Source: Laburnicola sp. R22_1
Taxonomy: Eukaryota; Ascomycota; Dothideomycetes; Pleosporales; Didymosphaeriaceae
Direction of reading: 5' to 3'
NCBI GenBank assembly: GCA_014281115.1
Contig: JACONQ010000012.1
Coordinates: 1 to 64,000 of the forward strand
Length of the DNA stretch: 64,000 bases
Each line of letters begins with the position of its first letter. Position 1 is the stretch's first letter. A program made the position numbers and the translations under genes. Positions 12,556 through 25,204 of this stretch are shown here, piece by piece. Under the pieces are notes generated by a model. It ran no database searches and was not told the origin of the DNA. It saw only the letters and a list, made by a program, of their open reading frames with translations.

Positions 12556-14356
12556 ATGTCTACTCTACCCCCACCTTGTCGCCGTCGCGCAATAACCTAG
12601 AGATGCACTGGGAAGCTGTGTTGGACCAAGCTGCGCTGCGTTTCGATGGCGGTTCCCGAAGCTTTCCTCCATCCAGTGACGCTACCTTTGCCTCCAATTG
12701 GCCATATGAACCACCAAACGAGGACTACAAGAAGCTCCTCTCCTGCCAAGCAGTCGCGCCGTCAAGCTGGCAGCACGAGAGCGCACACCGCCCTCTTAGC
12801 TCTGGATGGCTGATCCCAGATGAGGCCAGCGTCTGCAAGCCTGTCTTCGTCGCCCACTCGCTGCTGTCAGCTATTTGGTTGGTGCGAGCATCGCTCCCTA
12901 GGAGCACACTTTCCGAAGATGCCTGGTCCAACCTCGCCTGTGCAGCAGAGACGCTCACTTCCCAAGGCTTAGAGGAAGCCCCACCTTCTGCTCAAACCCC
13001 GGTTCAATCTACAATGAAGAACTTTTGTGACGCAGTCCTGCGTCACAAAGCGTCCCTTGGTTCAAAACGGGCTGCCTCGCCTAGGCCGTCTCCAACGCCA
13101 AAGCGCACTCGGTCCGTGGAGCCCCAAAGCCAGGCTGCCCAGGCGGCGTCGCGTGCGTCCAGTCCTCAGATATCTGACTGCAGCGATCTGGAGGAGTTGC
13201 GTCCACGGGAGCTGGCTTTACTTACTACAGTCACGAATAACAACCGCCGCGCCGAGCAGGCTCGTAGCAAGAGGCTTGAGGCTTCGCTAGTAAAGAAGCG
13301 GCTAGATATTGGTCTGATTGAACCCAGCAACAAGGCGTCTCTCGACGAACGCTACGCCTACACTTCTCTACAGCCAAAGGACGAGACCATTGTCGCCTGG
13401 ATTTTCGGCCAGTCCATCTCCGACAAGAATGACTTCTACAACGCCACCCCAACGCCCTATCGTACCGCTCTGGTCTTTCTAGAGAAGGCTCGTGCGCTTG
13501 GGAGCCTCAACGCTCGATTCTACGCTCGTCAGTTCTTGCAAAGCTGGCGAGAGCGTGGGGCGCTGTTCCAACACAGGCTTGTTGGAGACGTATCTCGCCC
13601 CAGCAGCAGCAGCACGACGGTCAACTCGTGGATTTGCAGAGGCTGGATTACACGGACATGGACTTTCGCTCTGCTTGGGATAGGTGCAAACGCTACGAGG
13701 GCATGCTAGCAGCTGTGCACATTGAGTACAGGTGGGCAGAAGCCCTCTTGGGCCGAGCGTACGCCAACAAGATAGCGCAGATTCAGCAAAACGATCTCAT
13801 CTCTAGCAACGACAAGACACGAAACCGGTACGGCAAAGGTTAGGTCCGGTCAGAGGCGATTGCAGCTTTGCTGAAGCTGATTAACCCTAACGCTACTACA
13901 AAGGAGAGGGAGGCCTTTCGCAAGCGCCTTACTAGAGCGACACGTTGGTATGAGATTGCCCAAGGCTTAGGGTGGGGCATCTTCACCCTTATGCCTTATG
14001 AATACTTTGCGAACTCCTGGATTGAGCAGACAATCCGCGCATGGGGAGTGCACCTCTGGATCGAGCTAGTAAAGAAGGAGCGCCCAGATGTCTGCGCTGC
14101 GAGCAGGGTGCTTGATGACTGGCTAGGGTCAGAGGGCATATCGGGCGGGCCTATTGGCGCGAAGCAGACGCTAACCCTTGAGCTGGATATCCCAACAAAT
14201 TCTGTTATTGAGGAAGTTGAAGGTAGCGAAGACGACGGGACTAATAAGAGTAGTGAAGTATCGCAGACACAAGCAACGTCTAAGAGCTACTTTACATCTG
14301 CTCGAAATATGCGCCAGATGACTCTCCTTGAGTTGTTCCATCCTGTAGAGGAGTAA
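12556..14356 (+). pseudogene. Unknown protein, divergent partner of helicase unit 1, frameshifted
   Basis: I do not recognise this family. The frame is open from before ATG 12603 (an out-of-frame ATG in good context lies at 12556) to about 13600. It then continues in another frame (SPQQQQHDGQLVDLQRLDY) after a CAG-type microsatellite near 13600. An in-frame TAG at 13841-13843 interrupts it again before it runs to 14356. Joined, it would be about 590 residues. There is an N-terminal aromatic/acidic part, a disordered Ser/Pro/Arg segment (SKRAASPRPSPTPKRTRS), a charged helical segment near DERYAYTSLQPKDETIVAWI, and a C-terminus with MTLLELF. Composition is normal with no RIP. Its head-to-head position with a telomere-linked helicase suggests it travels with that subtelomeric unit, but no function can be assigned. 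Confidence 0.6.
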
Positions 14357-16065
14357 CCTAGACTTTTAAATAATACGTAGTTCCTATACTATGCAAATGT
14401 TAGTCTCCTCGCTTATAGTTACAGGGGTTAGTTAATGTTACCTTCGACTTCACCTCGTGACCAACCCTATTCTATTAAACTAGCAGCGATATAAAAATTC
14501 TAAAGAGTGCAAAACGTGTGTAAGGCTATATTACATCTGCTTATATAGTTATAGTATAGATGTTACGTAAATAGAGTCTTCCCAATTTCTTTAAGATATT
14601 AAATCGGGAAGCGTCATATGCAGGGTTCTACTAGCTCCGAATTAAATCGGGAAGGGTCTTCCCGGAAAATGATTAACAGTTAGCGGTTCCCGCGGGTTTG
14701 TCTTCTTCCATTTATTTATTTATCTTTTTTTTTTGTTTTTTTTTTTTTCTATTTTCTTGTGACACCTAAGCGGTTCCGGCGAGTTTACCCTTTTTTCCTA
14801 TTTCTTTTTCTTTTTTTATACGTACTCTATACTCTATGTCTAGATTTATAATTATTCTTTTTTATTATAGTAATTATACTTTATTATATTTATAATAGTT
14901 CCTTTATTATTACTTTTTCTAATCTTTTAATATATTTTTCCTTTTACTATACTTTTTCTTTATATATTTTCTTTCTATTCGATATATATTTCTACCTTTT
15001 TTTTTTCTATATAAAAGATTCTTTTACCCTAACCTATTAGCTTTTATATTTTATATACTACCTATTTTCTTATATACTCTTTTTAATACTATTAATAACT
15101 CTTTTTACTATTTATTTATATTCTATTTTTTTATATATTTTTTCTATAGTTACTATAAAATAGTTATTAGTAACTTTTTATTATAACTTTACTAGTTTTT
15201 ATATTATTTAACTCCTATATACGTAGTTCTAGTTAATTTTTATAATTGTCTTTTTTTTCTATATATATAATTTAACTTTGTTGCCTGATGGTTATATATT
15301 TTCTTTTAATTTTTTTCTTAACTCTATTATTTTTTTCCTTGTTATTTATTATTTATTTCATCTGCCCTTTATTCTGTTACTTCTACTTTACTTTTATAAT
15401 TTTTTTTTCTTATTATATTTTATTCGTTTCTACTATAACTTCTTTAATTTCTATTTTTTAGTTTTTAGTTTGTAAATTCTCTTTCTTATTCTCTTAAATA
15501 TTCTTCTTTTTTATTTTTTTATATACTACACTAAGCTTTTTTATTTTTTATTTTTTATTTATTTATTCTCTTTTTATCTTATATCTAATAGATATTATCT
15601 AATTTTTTTTTTTTTAATCTATATCTATTATATAACGCTAATTTTTTTATTATAGTTATTTATATAGTATATTCTTTTTTATTCTATTATAATTACTTTT
15701 ATCTTTTTATTTTACTTTTTTATTGTACTATTTTCTATATTTTTCTTTAATTTGAATTCTTTCTTTATTATATTTTTCTTTTTTACTATAGTAAGTCTTT
15801 TTATCTATTATATAATCTTCTTTATATATCTAATTTCTTTATTTTTATCTTTTATCTTAATATTATCTTATTATTTATTTCTCTTTTTTATTTTCTATTT
15901 TCTTATTTTCTATTTTATACCTCTTTTTATATCCTTTATTTTTCTTATATTATTTCTCTTTACACTATACTCTCTTTATATCTTCTTTTCTAATTATCTT
16001 TTTATTATATATTATTTCTTATCTTACTCTACCTTTTTTTCTCTTTCTCTTTTTACTCCTAAACC
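14357..16065. other. Second AT-rich, G-poor block, no genes
   Basis: After about 400 bp of mixed sequence, including the segment at 14620-14710 that resembles 6195-6260, the DNA becomes T-rich and G-poor like the telomere-proximal tract. It ends in CCCTAA-like words (near 16050-16090) directly at the 3' end of helicase unit 2. Small open frames here encode only Phe/Tyr/Ile/Leu strings and are composition artefacts. Confidence 0.65.
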
Positions 16066-19000
16066 CTATTCGAGCCCTAATATAACCCGAATAGCTACCA
16101 CCATTGCGTTACTAAAAAATTCCCCCCAATACCGTCTAACGTGTCGCTTTCCAAGCCAATTAGCATACTCCTTGAAATCTCCACCTAGTTCCCCTTCAAA
16201 TCCAGTTCCTCGAATGATGGCAACCCCTTCCTCAATTCCTACTGCTGCCCGCGCCACCGGTAGTACTACATTCGGCCACTGACACCCCTTACTGACATCC
16301 TGCCGTGTTGCGCAGTATACCTGGCTGACTCCGCATCTTGTACAGCTGTGACTATCCAATCCATACCATACAAGCTGCCGAAACCTGTCCAACGCCTCCG
16401 TAGTTAGTCCATGGTACTTTCTGCACCTTGTTACCGAATGGGAACGCCAGTACTCCGCCCCAACAGCGTACTCCGCGTCTCCCATTACCCAGCAAACCGC
16501 ACATGCTCCCGTTAGCTCGCCCATAATCATGCTTACTTTCTCCCACTCTCTTGCTGCCTGTGAATAGGAGTCCTGCCATTCTATAAGCCCGTCGCCGCAT
16601 CGATCGCATCCAGCCCCATCAATCTCGCCACATTCCACTCTTTTCCCATCTAGATATTCACTCATTACCCCGCGTCGACACCCGGACGCCTGAATAAACA
16701 TCCCCATCGCGTACACGTCCACCGAGCCGCTATCCTTCTGTAGCCTAGCTTCCACCTGCCCCTCCTCCACCACAATCACCGAATCTACCGTCTCTCCTGC
16801 ACGACCCCCTCGCCCGCTCTCTTGCGCGTAATCGATCATACTCCACGGCATCCCTACGTGCAGTATAAACACAATTCCCGGGAAATCCACGCCTGTCCCA
16901 AGCGCCGACGTTGCTACAATAAATCCACCCTCTTCAACCCACTGCTTTAGCCGATCCGCCCGGTTAACAACATCCGCATGATAGTATGCGCAGTCAAGCT
17001 CCCCTGCAATCTCTTCGCACTGTGTCTTGCTATTGCAGTACACTATCCCCTTCTTCCCACCACGCAGTAAACGTTCCTGCCGCCGACACATCCCCAGCGC
17101 CATCTCCTGCGACTCGCCACGCTTGCACCACGACACCATGTACCGAATATTCGGTCTTGCTGTGCACGCCCGGATGTACGTTGCACATCGGACGAGCATA
17201 CTCTCTCCTAGATCTTCCTCTAGCACCCGCGGGAGCGTTGCTGTAAGCAGAACAATCGGACAAGAGAGCACCCGTAGATTTTTCAGCTTCGCCAGCTTCG
17301 GCCTCCAGTTGCTCGACGTGAAGACGAGATGACACTCATCGACCACCACTCGCCGCAGCAGCCTTGCCCCGCTCAGTAGTACTGCATAATTCAGAAAATC
17401 CGACTCGCCCGCTACGTCCGCGCTGACCACCACTACGGCTGCCGGGTTTGTCTCGCCGTGCTTCCACTCCATACAGTCGATTCCGCTGTCCCTTATACGC
17501 CTTACCAAGTCTTCAATAAGCGCTCGATACGGGACCACAACCACAGTAACCCCGGGGTTGTCCAAGCAAGCCGGTACCATAAACAGCAAGCTTTTCCCTC
17601 CACCCGTCGGAAGCACCACCACGAGCGGCGTCTGACCGGCTACGACGGCGTGCACAGCCTGCTCCTGCTCATACGACTTGAACGATACCTCGGATCGACC
17701 AAGCGCCTGCTGCATTGCCTTATGCACCTCCTCTCTGCCTTGATCAATTCGCTCCACTCTCTTCGGCTGCGGCGCTAACGGAGTGAGCCTCTTCTCTTGT
17801 ACATCCCATTCGTGGCGCCCACGCTTCTCACCACGCTCCGCTAGCCATGCACCCCTACTCTCTATGCTCTTCTCCTCCTCCTCCTGTCGGCTACTTACGA
17901 GTCCAAGAAACCGGTGCCAAAGCTCACTAAGCGGTCGGAACGTTTCCATCGACCGAATACTGAGATGCTTGATGATGTCCGCCGGCACACTGTAGTTGCC
18001 TATGCCCATTTTTGTCGTCCGCGCACTCTGCAGCTCGAGCGCGCTCTCCCCCTCTCCATCCATTTCAGCCTCTTCAATTTCCCCTACTTCATCCTGATAC
18101 CCCCGTCCAAACCCTTCTCCAACCACCACCCTCCCAATCCCCACGGCTGTGTGCCGGTACTCAAGCGTTGTCAGTGCCGTCCCAAGCCTCTTAGCCGTCT
18201 CCCTCTTTAAGATCCGCGTTAAGCGGTCCGTCTCCCACGGTCCATTCTCATCCGCCCAGACGTAGTCGCTGAACCCGCCACCCAGAACCTGAACTCGTAG
18301 ATACTCCTGAAACGGCTGTAGATATGCAAGATAGACAGCCATGACCTGCCCAAGCCTCCACGGCAGAAAACGGGGCACTACCTTCGGCTTATCCCATTGA
18401 GACTGTGATTTGTGATACCGCACCACCGTCATCACCTGTCCATCTACTACGAAGATGTTGCGGTCTTGCAACACGCCGTTTCGATGCCGCATCGTTGTCA
18501 CCTCCGATCCTCTGCCCGGCTGCCCAGATGCGATGTGAACACCAGTCAGCAGAAGCCCAAGAAAGTAATCAACACGACGCAAGTAACGCTTTACTTGCTT
18601 CACGTTCCACCTGCTGTTATCCGAACGAAGCGGTTGACTAGCAGCCGTCTGCATGACCCGGTGAAGCATCCACGCTAGCCCGCCGCTGAGACCGTTCTCT
18701 TCCCGATGTACGAAAGACGTGCCGCGCCTTGTAAACGTTACGTCATCAACAATCGTATCCAGCTTTACGAGAAATCGCTCTGCTGAGTCGGCTGCCCAAA
18801 GTAACTCCTGCCATAGTATGTCCTCTGCCTCGGTAATGATATCGCGGGCCATCTGCTGAAAGTGACGGATAACAATCGGCCTCCCACCGAGATAGAATAT
18901 CGTCTTGTCTCTTGACCAGTACACGTTGCCCGAGTTTCCAGCATTCAACGCAACAAACTTGCCGTAAGCCAGCAAGCTCAGCATTTCACTCATCGGACTG

Positions 19001-20537
19001 TACGAGCCATCCGCCAAGTACAGCTTACGCGCCCGAAGAAATTCTTCTCGATCTACGTCTCCCTGCTCCTCCCGCCGTGCGGACGGGAGTAACCCTCTAC
19101 AGCAATGACCCTTGTGCAATACACAACGCCAGCAAGCATATATGAGTAGCTCTTTGCTGTACGCAGCCGGTCCATTTCCCCGTCAATTCCAAGCACGGCC
19201 AGAAAATGAATCAGCCCGCTGCTGAACGGGTCGTCCCCAGTACTCTCAAAGATGAAAGAAGCTAGAGCAAGTAGTAATGCTTCTCGTTGACTGTCCTCAT
19301 GCGGCCCATCGAGCGCAATCCATAGCTCTTTTGCCAGCTCTTTCTGCGAGCCCTTCCACGGAAATAGCTCCCGGGCGTCTTTAAATACGTCTGGCTTGCG
19401 TCTATGTTGGCTTCTTGTACGGTCACTACTATTATCGCTGCTGCTTACCTCATCGTGACGTATACTGCCTTCACTTGTATCGCTATCCCCGCCACTCACG
19501 TCGTTGTCGTCGTCGTCGTCGTCGTTGTCGTCGTCGTCGCTGCTGCTAACCGCCCTTGCCTCCTCGTTGGCGATAATGCGCAGAAAATAGCATACGAACA
19601 TGACTATATACCCGGCATAGCGGGCCTGACTTTCCGGGTTCTGCAGCCGTGCCATCGGTCGTTGGTCGATCTCCTCTCGCTGAGCACTCCGCAGCCACCG
19701 CCTTGTCTCGCGCGCAAGCGTTGATAACCCAGCCACGCTTCTCTCAACTAGCAACTCAACAATTTTTGCCGCCTGTTTGAGCTTCGGTTCGTTCTGCTTC
19801 GGCAGCTTAATTGCATACGCGAGATGTACGCGGTTGCGTTTTGCTAGATGCTGTAGCCATCCTGTGCGATTGAACCACCCTGTCCGATCTGTCTTTGCCG
19901 CCTCTGCCTCCATTACTTGCGCCTTCTCTTCCTTAGACCGCTTCGTTACCTTCCATTCTTCTAGTAGCTGATCCACCTCATTCCCTGCCTCGTCGTCCCT
20001 GTCTAATGCATCGAAGCTAACGACAAAATATCGCTGCAGCCCACCATTCCGAAAGAACGTCTGTACCTTGACGTTTCGGAAGAGCACGCTCGTATCTCCT
20101 TTCCAGAATAGCTTATGTTCTTTCTTGCAATGCTTCCGCAGTCCGTCGATATTAATCGTAATAAAGTCGCAACCGCCCTTATTGCACTGCAACCCATCAA
20201 GCGGCTCTCCTAGCTCCTCAATCGGCGGTCCTAGCGGCGGGGGCAGTTCAATCTCCCCGGGCTTCTTGATCCACCAGTACTTGTAGTGCTCTACAATCCT
20301 CTCCCTCTCTTCGCTTGCCACAGCATAATAATCACGCAGATGCGCGTTTAGATTCTGTACACCAGTAGCATGCTCCCTGCAGACAAGCACCTTATACTTG
20401 CGAAGATACTGAAAGTTCTCTTTAATATTCTCGAGCGATAGCGGTGATCGGGTTCGGCTGCCATTTTTCCTGCTGCGGGTTGCGCTTGGTTGTGTTGATG
20501 TTGCTGCGGGCGACCGTGCGTCCCAGCAGAACTCCAT
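16066..20537 (-). CDS. Telomere-linked RecQ-type helicase with OrsD N-terminus (unit 2)
   Basis: Best preserved copy, about 1,500 residues. N-terminal part (19053-20537, ATG 20537): OrsD/DUF3505-like region with VLVCREHATGVQNLNAHLRD and a finger CNKGGCDF...HCKKEH, then an Asp/Ser-rich stretch. C-terminal part (to 16066), residues counted from 19119: recombinase-like segment with GQPGRGSE at 199-206, YRHTAVGIGR at 321-330 and a Tyr at 376; helicase with LPTGGGKS at 503-510, DECH 594-597, TATLP 626-630, YCNSKTQ 694-700, ALGTGVDF 739-746, QESGRGGRAG 766-775; several Cys pairs at the C-terminus. The two parts overlap in different frames near 19090 with no ATG for the second. The homologous unit 4 reads straight through this point, which favours a one-base frameshift over an intron. 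RecQ-type helicases unwind DNA using ATP; fungal TLH genes sit at chromosome ends. Confidence 0.88.
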
Positions 20538-21389
20538 TGCTGCCAGAGTCTATCCCTCGCCTTAACTGTTACTAACGCAAAAGTTAAAGATGCAAAGTGG
20601 GCGATCAATATTTTTATACTGCTGAGCAATATTTGCATACAAAATTTGTTTTGAGAACTTGTCGCTACGGAATGGATCGGCCCTTAAGTTCTTACGGATC
20701 GCCCCTATTTGCGCTACTGATTTGGACTAGTAACCCTAACGCTAAACCTATTCCACCGCGGATCGGGCCTAATCCGTTATGGCATATTGGCTAGGGTACT
20801 ATATAATGCCTACCTAGCTATAGACCTCTAATCCTATCTTACTAGTGTCTTTATATTTAATTTTATATTACTTTTATAAATGGCCCTTAATTTAATTTAG
20901 CTATATAGTATACTAGCACTTCTTATATATAGCTACCTAATACTCTACTAAATAGTTAAAATATTAACACGCTATACTTACTCTAGCTATGCTAACACGC
21001 TAGATTAATCTACCCTAAACGTACTATTTAACTTACTATATATATCTCTCTCTTTGCCTTAATTATAGTGGCTAGACTCTATATTCTGCTTAGTCTAAAC
21101 TTTAGTAGTATACTACTAATCCTTTTATTAATATAATTCTAACCTATAATACTTTCTCTACCTACGCTTTACTATATAAGTTAAATTTCTATAAATTCTA
21201 TAGATAGTATAGTTTATTATTATAAAAATATATCTAAATTTAGAGCCAATTTACTAATAGGATCTAAATCTAGTCTACCTATAAAATAATAATCTAGTCT
21301 ACTTTTAAATCTTAGATATACGCACTATACGCGTAGCTTATATTATTAATAAAGTATTCTAGTCTTATAATACTAGATTTAGCGCTCTA
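20538..21389. other. AT-rich relic DNA between helicase units 2 and 3
   Basis: The first 250 bases are the 5' flank of unit 2 with normal composition. From about 20800 the sequence is transition-degraded (TAG/CTA-rich) with no readable frame. It may be the eroded 3' end of unit 3 or an older insertion; I could not align it to unit 2. Confidence 0.4.
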
Positions 21390-23790
21390 GATTAAAGTTA
21401 TTTAAGTAAGCTAGTACTATAAATAGTAAGCTTTTTTCTCTACCTATTAAAAGTACTACTATAAGTAGCGTCTAACTAGCTATAATAGTATATATAGCCT
21501 ACTTTTACTTATATAACTTAAATAATATTTTAAATTAACTAAGCGCCTACTATATTACCTTATACACCTCCTCTTTACTTTAATTAATTTACTCTACTCT
21601 CTTTAGCTATAGTGCTAATAGAGTAAGCCTCTTTTCTTATATATTCTATTCGTGGCGCCTACACTTCTTACCACGCTCTACTAGCTATATACCTCTACTT
21701 TTTATACTCTTTTTTTCTCTTATTAGCTACTTATAAGTCTAAGAAACTAGTATTAAAGTTTACTAAGTAGTTAAAACGTCTCTATTAACTAAATACTAAA
21801 ATATTTAATAATATTTACTAGTACACTATAGTTGCCTATACCTATTTTTATTATCTGCGCACTCTATAGCTTAAGCGCGCTCTCCCCCTCTCTATTTATC
21901 TTAGCCTCTTTAATTTTCCCTACTTTATTCTAATACCCCTATTTAAACCCTTTTTTAACTATTATTCTTTTAATCCCTATAGCTATATACTAGTACTTAA
22001 GTATTATTAGTGCTATTCTAAGCCTTTTAGCTATCTTCCTCTTTAAAATCTATATTAAGCAGTCTATCTTTTATAGTCTATTTTTATCCGTCTAAATATA
22101 GTTACTAAACTTACTATTTAAAACCTAAACTTATAAATACTTCTAAAATAACTATAGATATATAAAATAAATAGCTATAATCTACCTAAGCCTCTATAGT
22201 AGAAAATAGGGCACTACCTTTAGCTTATCCTATTAAGACTATAATTTATAATACTATACTACTATTATTACCTATCTATTTACTATAAAGATATTATAGT
22301 CTTATAATACACTATTTTAATACTATATTATTATTATCTCTAATTTTCTACCTAGCTATCTAGATATAATATAAATACTAGTTAGTAGAAGCCTAAGAAA
22401 GTAATTAACATAATATAAGTAACGCTTTACTTACTTTATATTCTATCTACTATTATTTAAATAAAATAGTTAACTAGTAGCTATTTATATAACCTAGTAA
22501 AGCATCTACACTAGCCTACTACTAAGACTATTCTCTTTTTAATTTATAAAAATATACCGCGCCTTATAAATATTATATTATTAATAATTATATCTAGCTT
22601 TACTAGAAATTACTCTACTAAGTTGGCTGCCTAAAGTAACTTCTACTATAGTATATCCTCTACCTTAGTAATAATATTACGAGCCATTTGCTAAAAGTAA
22701 TAGATAATAATTAGTCTCCTACTAAAATAAAATATTATCTTGTCTCTTAACTAGTACACATTGCCTAAGTTTCTAGTATTTAACGTAATAAACTTACTAT
22801 AAGCTAGTAAGCTTAGTATTTTACTTATTAGACTATACAAGCCATCCGCCAAGTATAGCTTACGCGCCTAAAGAAATTCTTTTTAATTTATATCTCCCTA
22901 CTTCTTTTGCTATATAGATAAAAGTAGCCTCTTTATAGTAATAATTCTTGTGTAATATATAACGCTAGTAAGTATATATAAGTAGCTCTTTACTATATAT
23001 AGTTAGTCTATTTCCTATTAATTCTAAGCACGGCTAGAAAATAAATTAGCCTACTACTAAATAGGTTGTCCCTAGTACTCTTAAAGATAAAAGAAGCTAG
23101 AGTAAGTAGTAATGCTTTTTATTAACTGTCCTTATCCGGCCTATTAAGCGTAATCTATAGCTCTTTTGCTAGCTCTTTCTATAAGCCCTTCTATAGAAAT
23201 AGCTCCTAGGTGTCTTTAAATACGTCTGGCTTGCGTCTATATTGGCTTCTTATATAGTTACTACTACTATTACTACTACTTACCTTATTATAATATATAC
23301 TACCTTTACTTATATTACTATCCCCGCCACTCACGTTATTATTATTGTTATTATTATTATCGTTATTATCGCTGCTACTAACCGCCCTTGCCTTCTTATT
23401 AGTAATAATATATAGAAAATAGCATATAAACATAACTATATACCTAGTATAGTAGGCCTAACTTTCTAGGTTTTGCAGCCGTGCTATTAGTTATTAGTTA
23501 ATCTCTTCTTGCTAAGCACTCTACAGCTACCGCCTTATCTTGCACATAAGCGTTAATAACCTAGCCACGCTTCTCTTAACTAGTAACTTAATAATTTTTA
23601 CTACCTATTTAAGCTTTAGTTTGTTTTGCTTTAGCAGCTTAATTATATACGTAAGATATACGTGGTTACGATTTACTAGATACTATAGCTATCCTATACA
23701 ATTAAACCACCCTATTTAATTTATCTTTGCTACCTCTACCTCTATTACTTATGCCTTCTCTTTCTTAGACTACTTTATTTTTCTTAGTTT
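21390..23790 (-). pseudogene. RIP-destroyed partial copy of helicase unit 2 (unit 3)
   Basis: This tract is collinear with unit 2 at an offset of about 3835-3840 bases (unit 2 positions about 17550-19955). Nearly all differences are C-to-T or G-to-A. For example, the block near 21560-21680 matches 17720-17840, and the block near 23210-23480 matches 19375-19645. The Asp-rich stretch of unit 2 has become Asn-rich, and RRKPDVFKD is retained at its end. The copy covers from the Asp-rich N-terminal region to the helicase Walker A region and lacks both ends. It is not coding. Changes on both strands are typical of RIP, a premeiotic process in ascomycetes that mutates duplicated DNA. Confidence 0.85.
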
Positions 23791-24249
23791 TCTTTTAAAT
23801 AAAAGTTAGAAACGCCTTAATATCTTTTATATATTTTATAGTAGTAATGTATAATTACCTTCTTTTATAGGTATACTCTATAGTATTATATTAGTTAGGT
23901 ATAGAAAAGAAAGGAAAAGTAGTTTATTTGCAATAATAAAATTGTTTGTACTTGGCTACACTATTAACTATTTATAGCTTCTTATACGCCCGCTCTATCT
24001 TCTTAAGTTCCTACTTTATAAACTTAATCTTTTTAAGTGTTAAATCTATAGCTATATCTTTAGTACGCCGATGCTTTTACGGCTTAAATAATGTTAAGAT
24101 ATCTCTAGTCTCCTTATACGTATATTTAGGTAAAAGTCTTTATTATTGTTAGATATATCTACTTCTTAAATAGCTATTAGCGGCAATATCCTATTATAGA
24201 TATCTAGAATATAACTAGGCGCCTATTAAGTAGAACTATAGAATAGTTA
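23791..24249. other. AT-rich relic DNA between units 3 and 4
   Basis: Transition-degraded sequence. On the minus strand there are hints of Lys/Ile-rich coding, but no family could be recognised. No RNA gene or repeat was seen. Confidence 0.35.
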
Positions 24250-25196
24250 ATCTATATCTAAATCTACGTCTATAGTAAGCAAATTCTTTTTAGTAATAGC
24301 TAAAAACTAATACTATATAAGACTATTCTAAACGTAACGTTTAATTAAGTCTAGCTATAATTTAGTAGGGTAGGAGTAATCTAGTGCGTATGCCCCTACG
24401 TGCGTTAAGGGGTTGTAGCCAGTTTAAAAGAATAATAGCTAGAGAAATCTATTATAGTCTTTAGAAGTGTTTAGATTAAAAGGTTGTATAAGTGTAGGAA
24501 TGTGCTTTTTACTAATACTAACTATAATCTAGTAATACACTTAGAGGTTAAGTAGTATAGGACACTCTAGACTAGACTACTAAAGGCTCTTAAAGTAGGC
24601 GGCTAAGCTAAAATAAGCTATTAGATTATTATAGACTATAAATAGGTATAGGTTAGTAGTAGTTATTGCATTAATAAGTTTTAACTATTAGATAAGGAAG
24701 TTGCTAAACAGCCTAATATAGGCCAAGTAGAGGAAGAGCACTCGCTTAACTACTAGATACGGAACTCTAATAATATAAAAAAGTTGTTTAACCTTATGCC
24801 TACTTTATTATAGAAGAAGACTAGTATAATTTGCCCTTAATAGATAAATATATTGCGTAGTATAGCTGCTATATCTACCTATTAAATAATACAAAATTCT
24901 TCTCCCCTTATAGGCATACCACTAGTTAATTAAATAGCCCTAAAAGGAGTCTAATAAGGCGGTTGCGTTATGTAAGATAAGTAACCGCTAGTTTACAGCT
25001 ATTGCCTTATAAGGTAAACCCTTCTCCCTCTTTTAAAAACGCTTAGTAACTTAAATACTTAAAGCTAGATTATAGCTAGTTGTCTAGCTCTTATAAGAAT
25101 AAATACCCTAGTTAATACTTTATAAGGTTGTCTTTAAGACCGTGTAGTTTAACTTTAGGCCACTAGTTAAATATTAATTTGCGTATCTTATATTTA

Positions 25197-25204
25197 ATTC
25201 TAGC
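25197..25204. repeat. Left 8-bp target-site duplication of hAT-1 (ATTCTAGC)
   Basis: ATTCTAGC lies directly before the element end TAGACTTATTAATAAG and is repeated exactly at 28390-28397. Eight-base duplications are characteristic of hAT transposons. Confidence 0.9.

Noticed and set aside
15278..16282. Phe/Tyr/Ile-rich frames that look like membrane proteins
   Set aside because: Extreme T-richness of the DNA gives such strings by composition; no start context, no homology, and the last part overlaps the helicase gene on the other strand.
19053..19119. Intron joining the two parts of helicase unit 2
   Set aside because: No GT...AG pair with the right length and phase was found, and homologous sequence in units 1 and 4 continues through the spot, so a one-base frameshift is simpler.
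16986..20286. Plus-strand frames opposite helicase unit 2
   Set aside because: They are antisense shadows of a well-supported gene and have no motifs.
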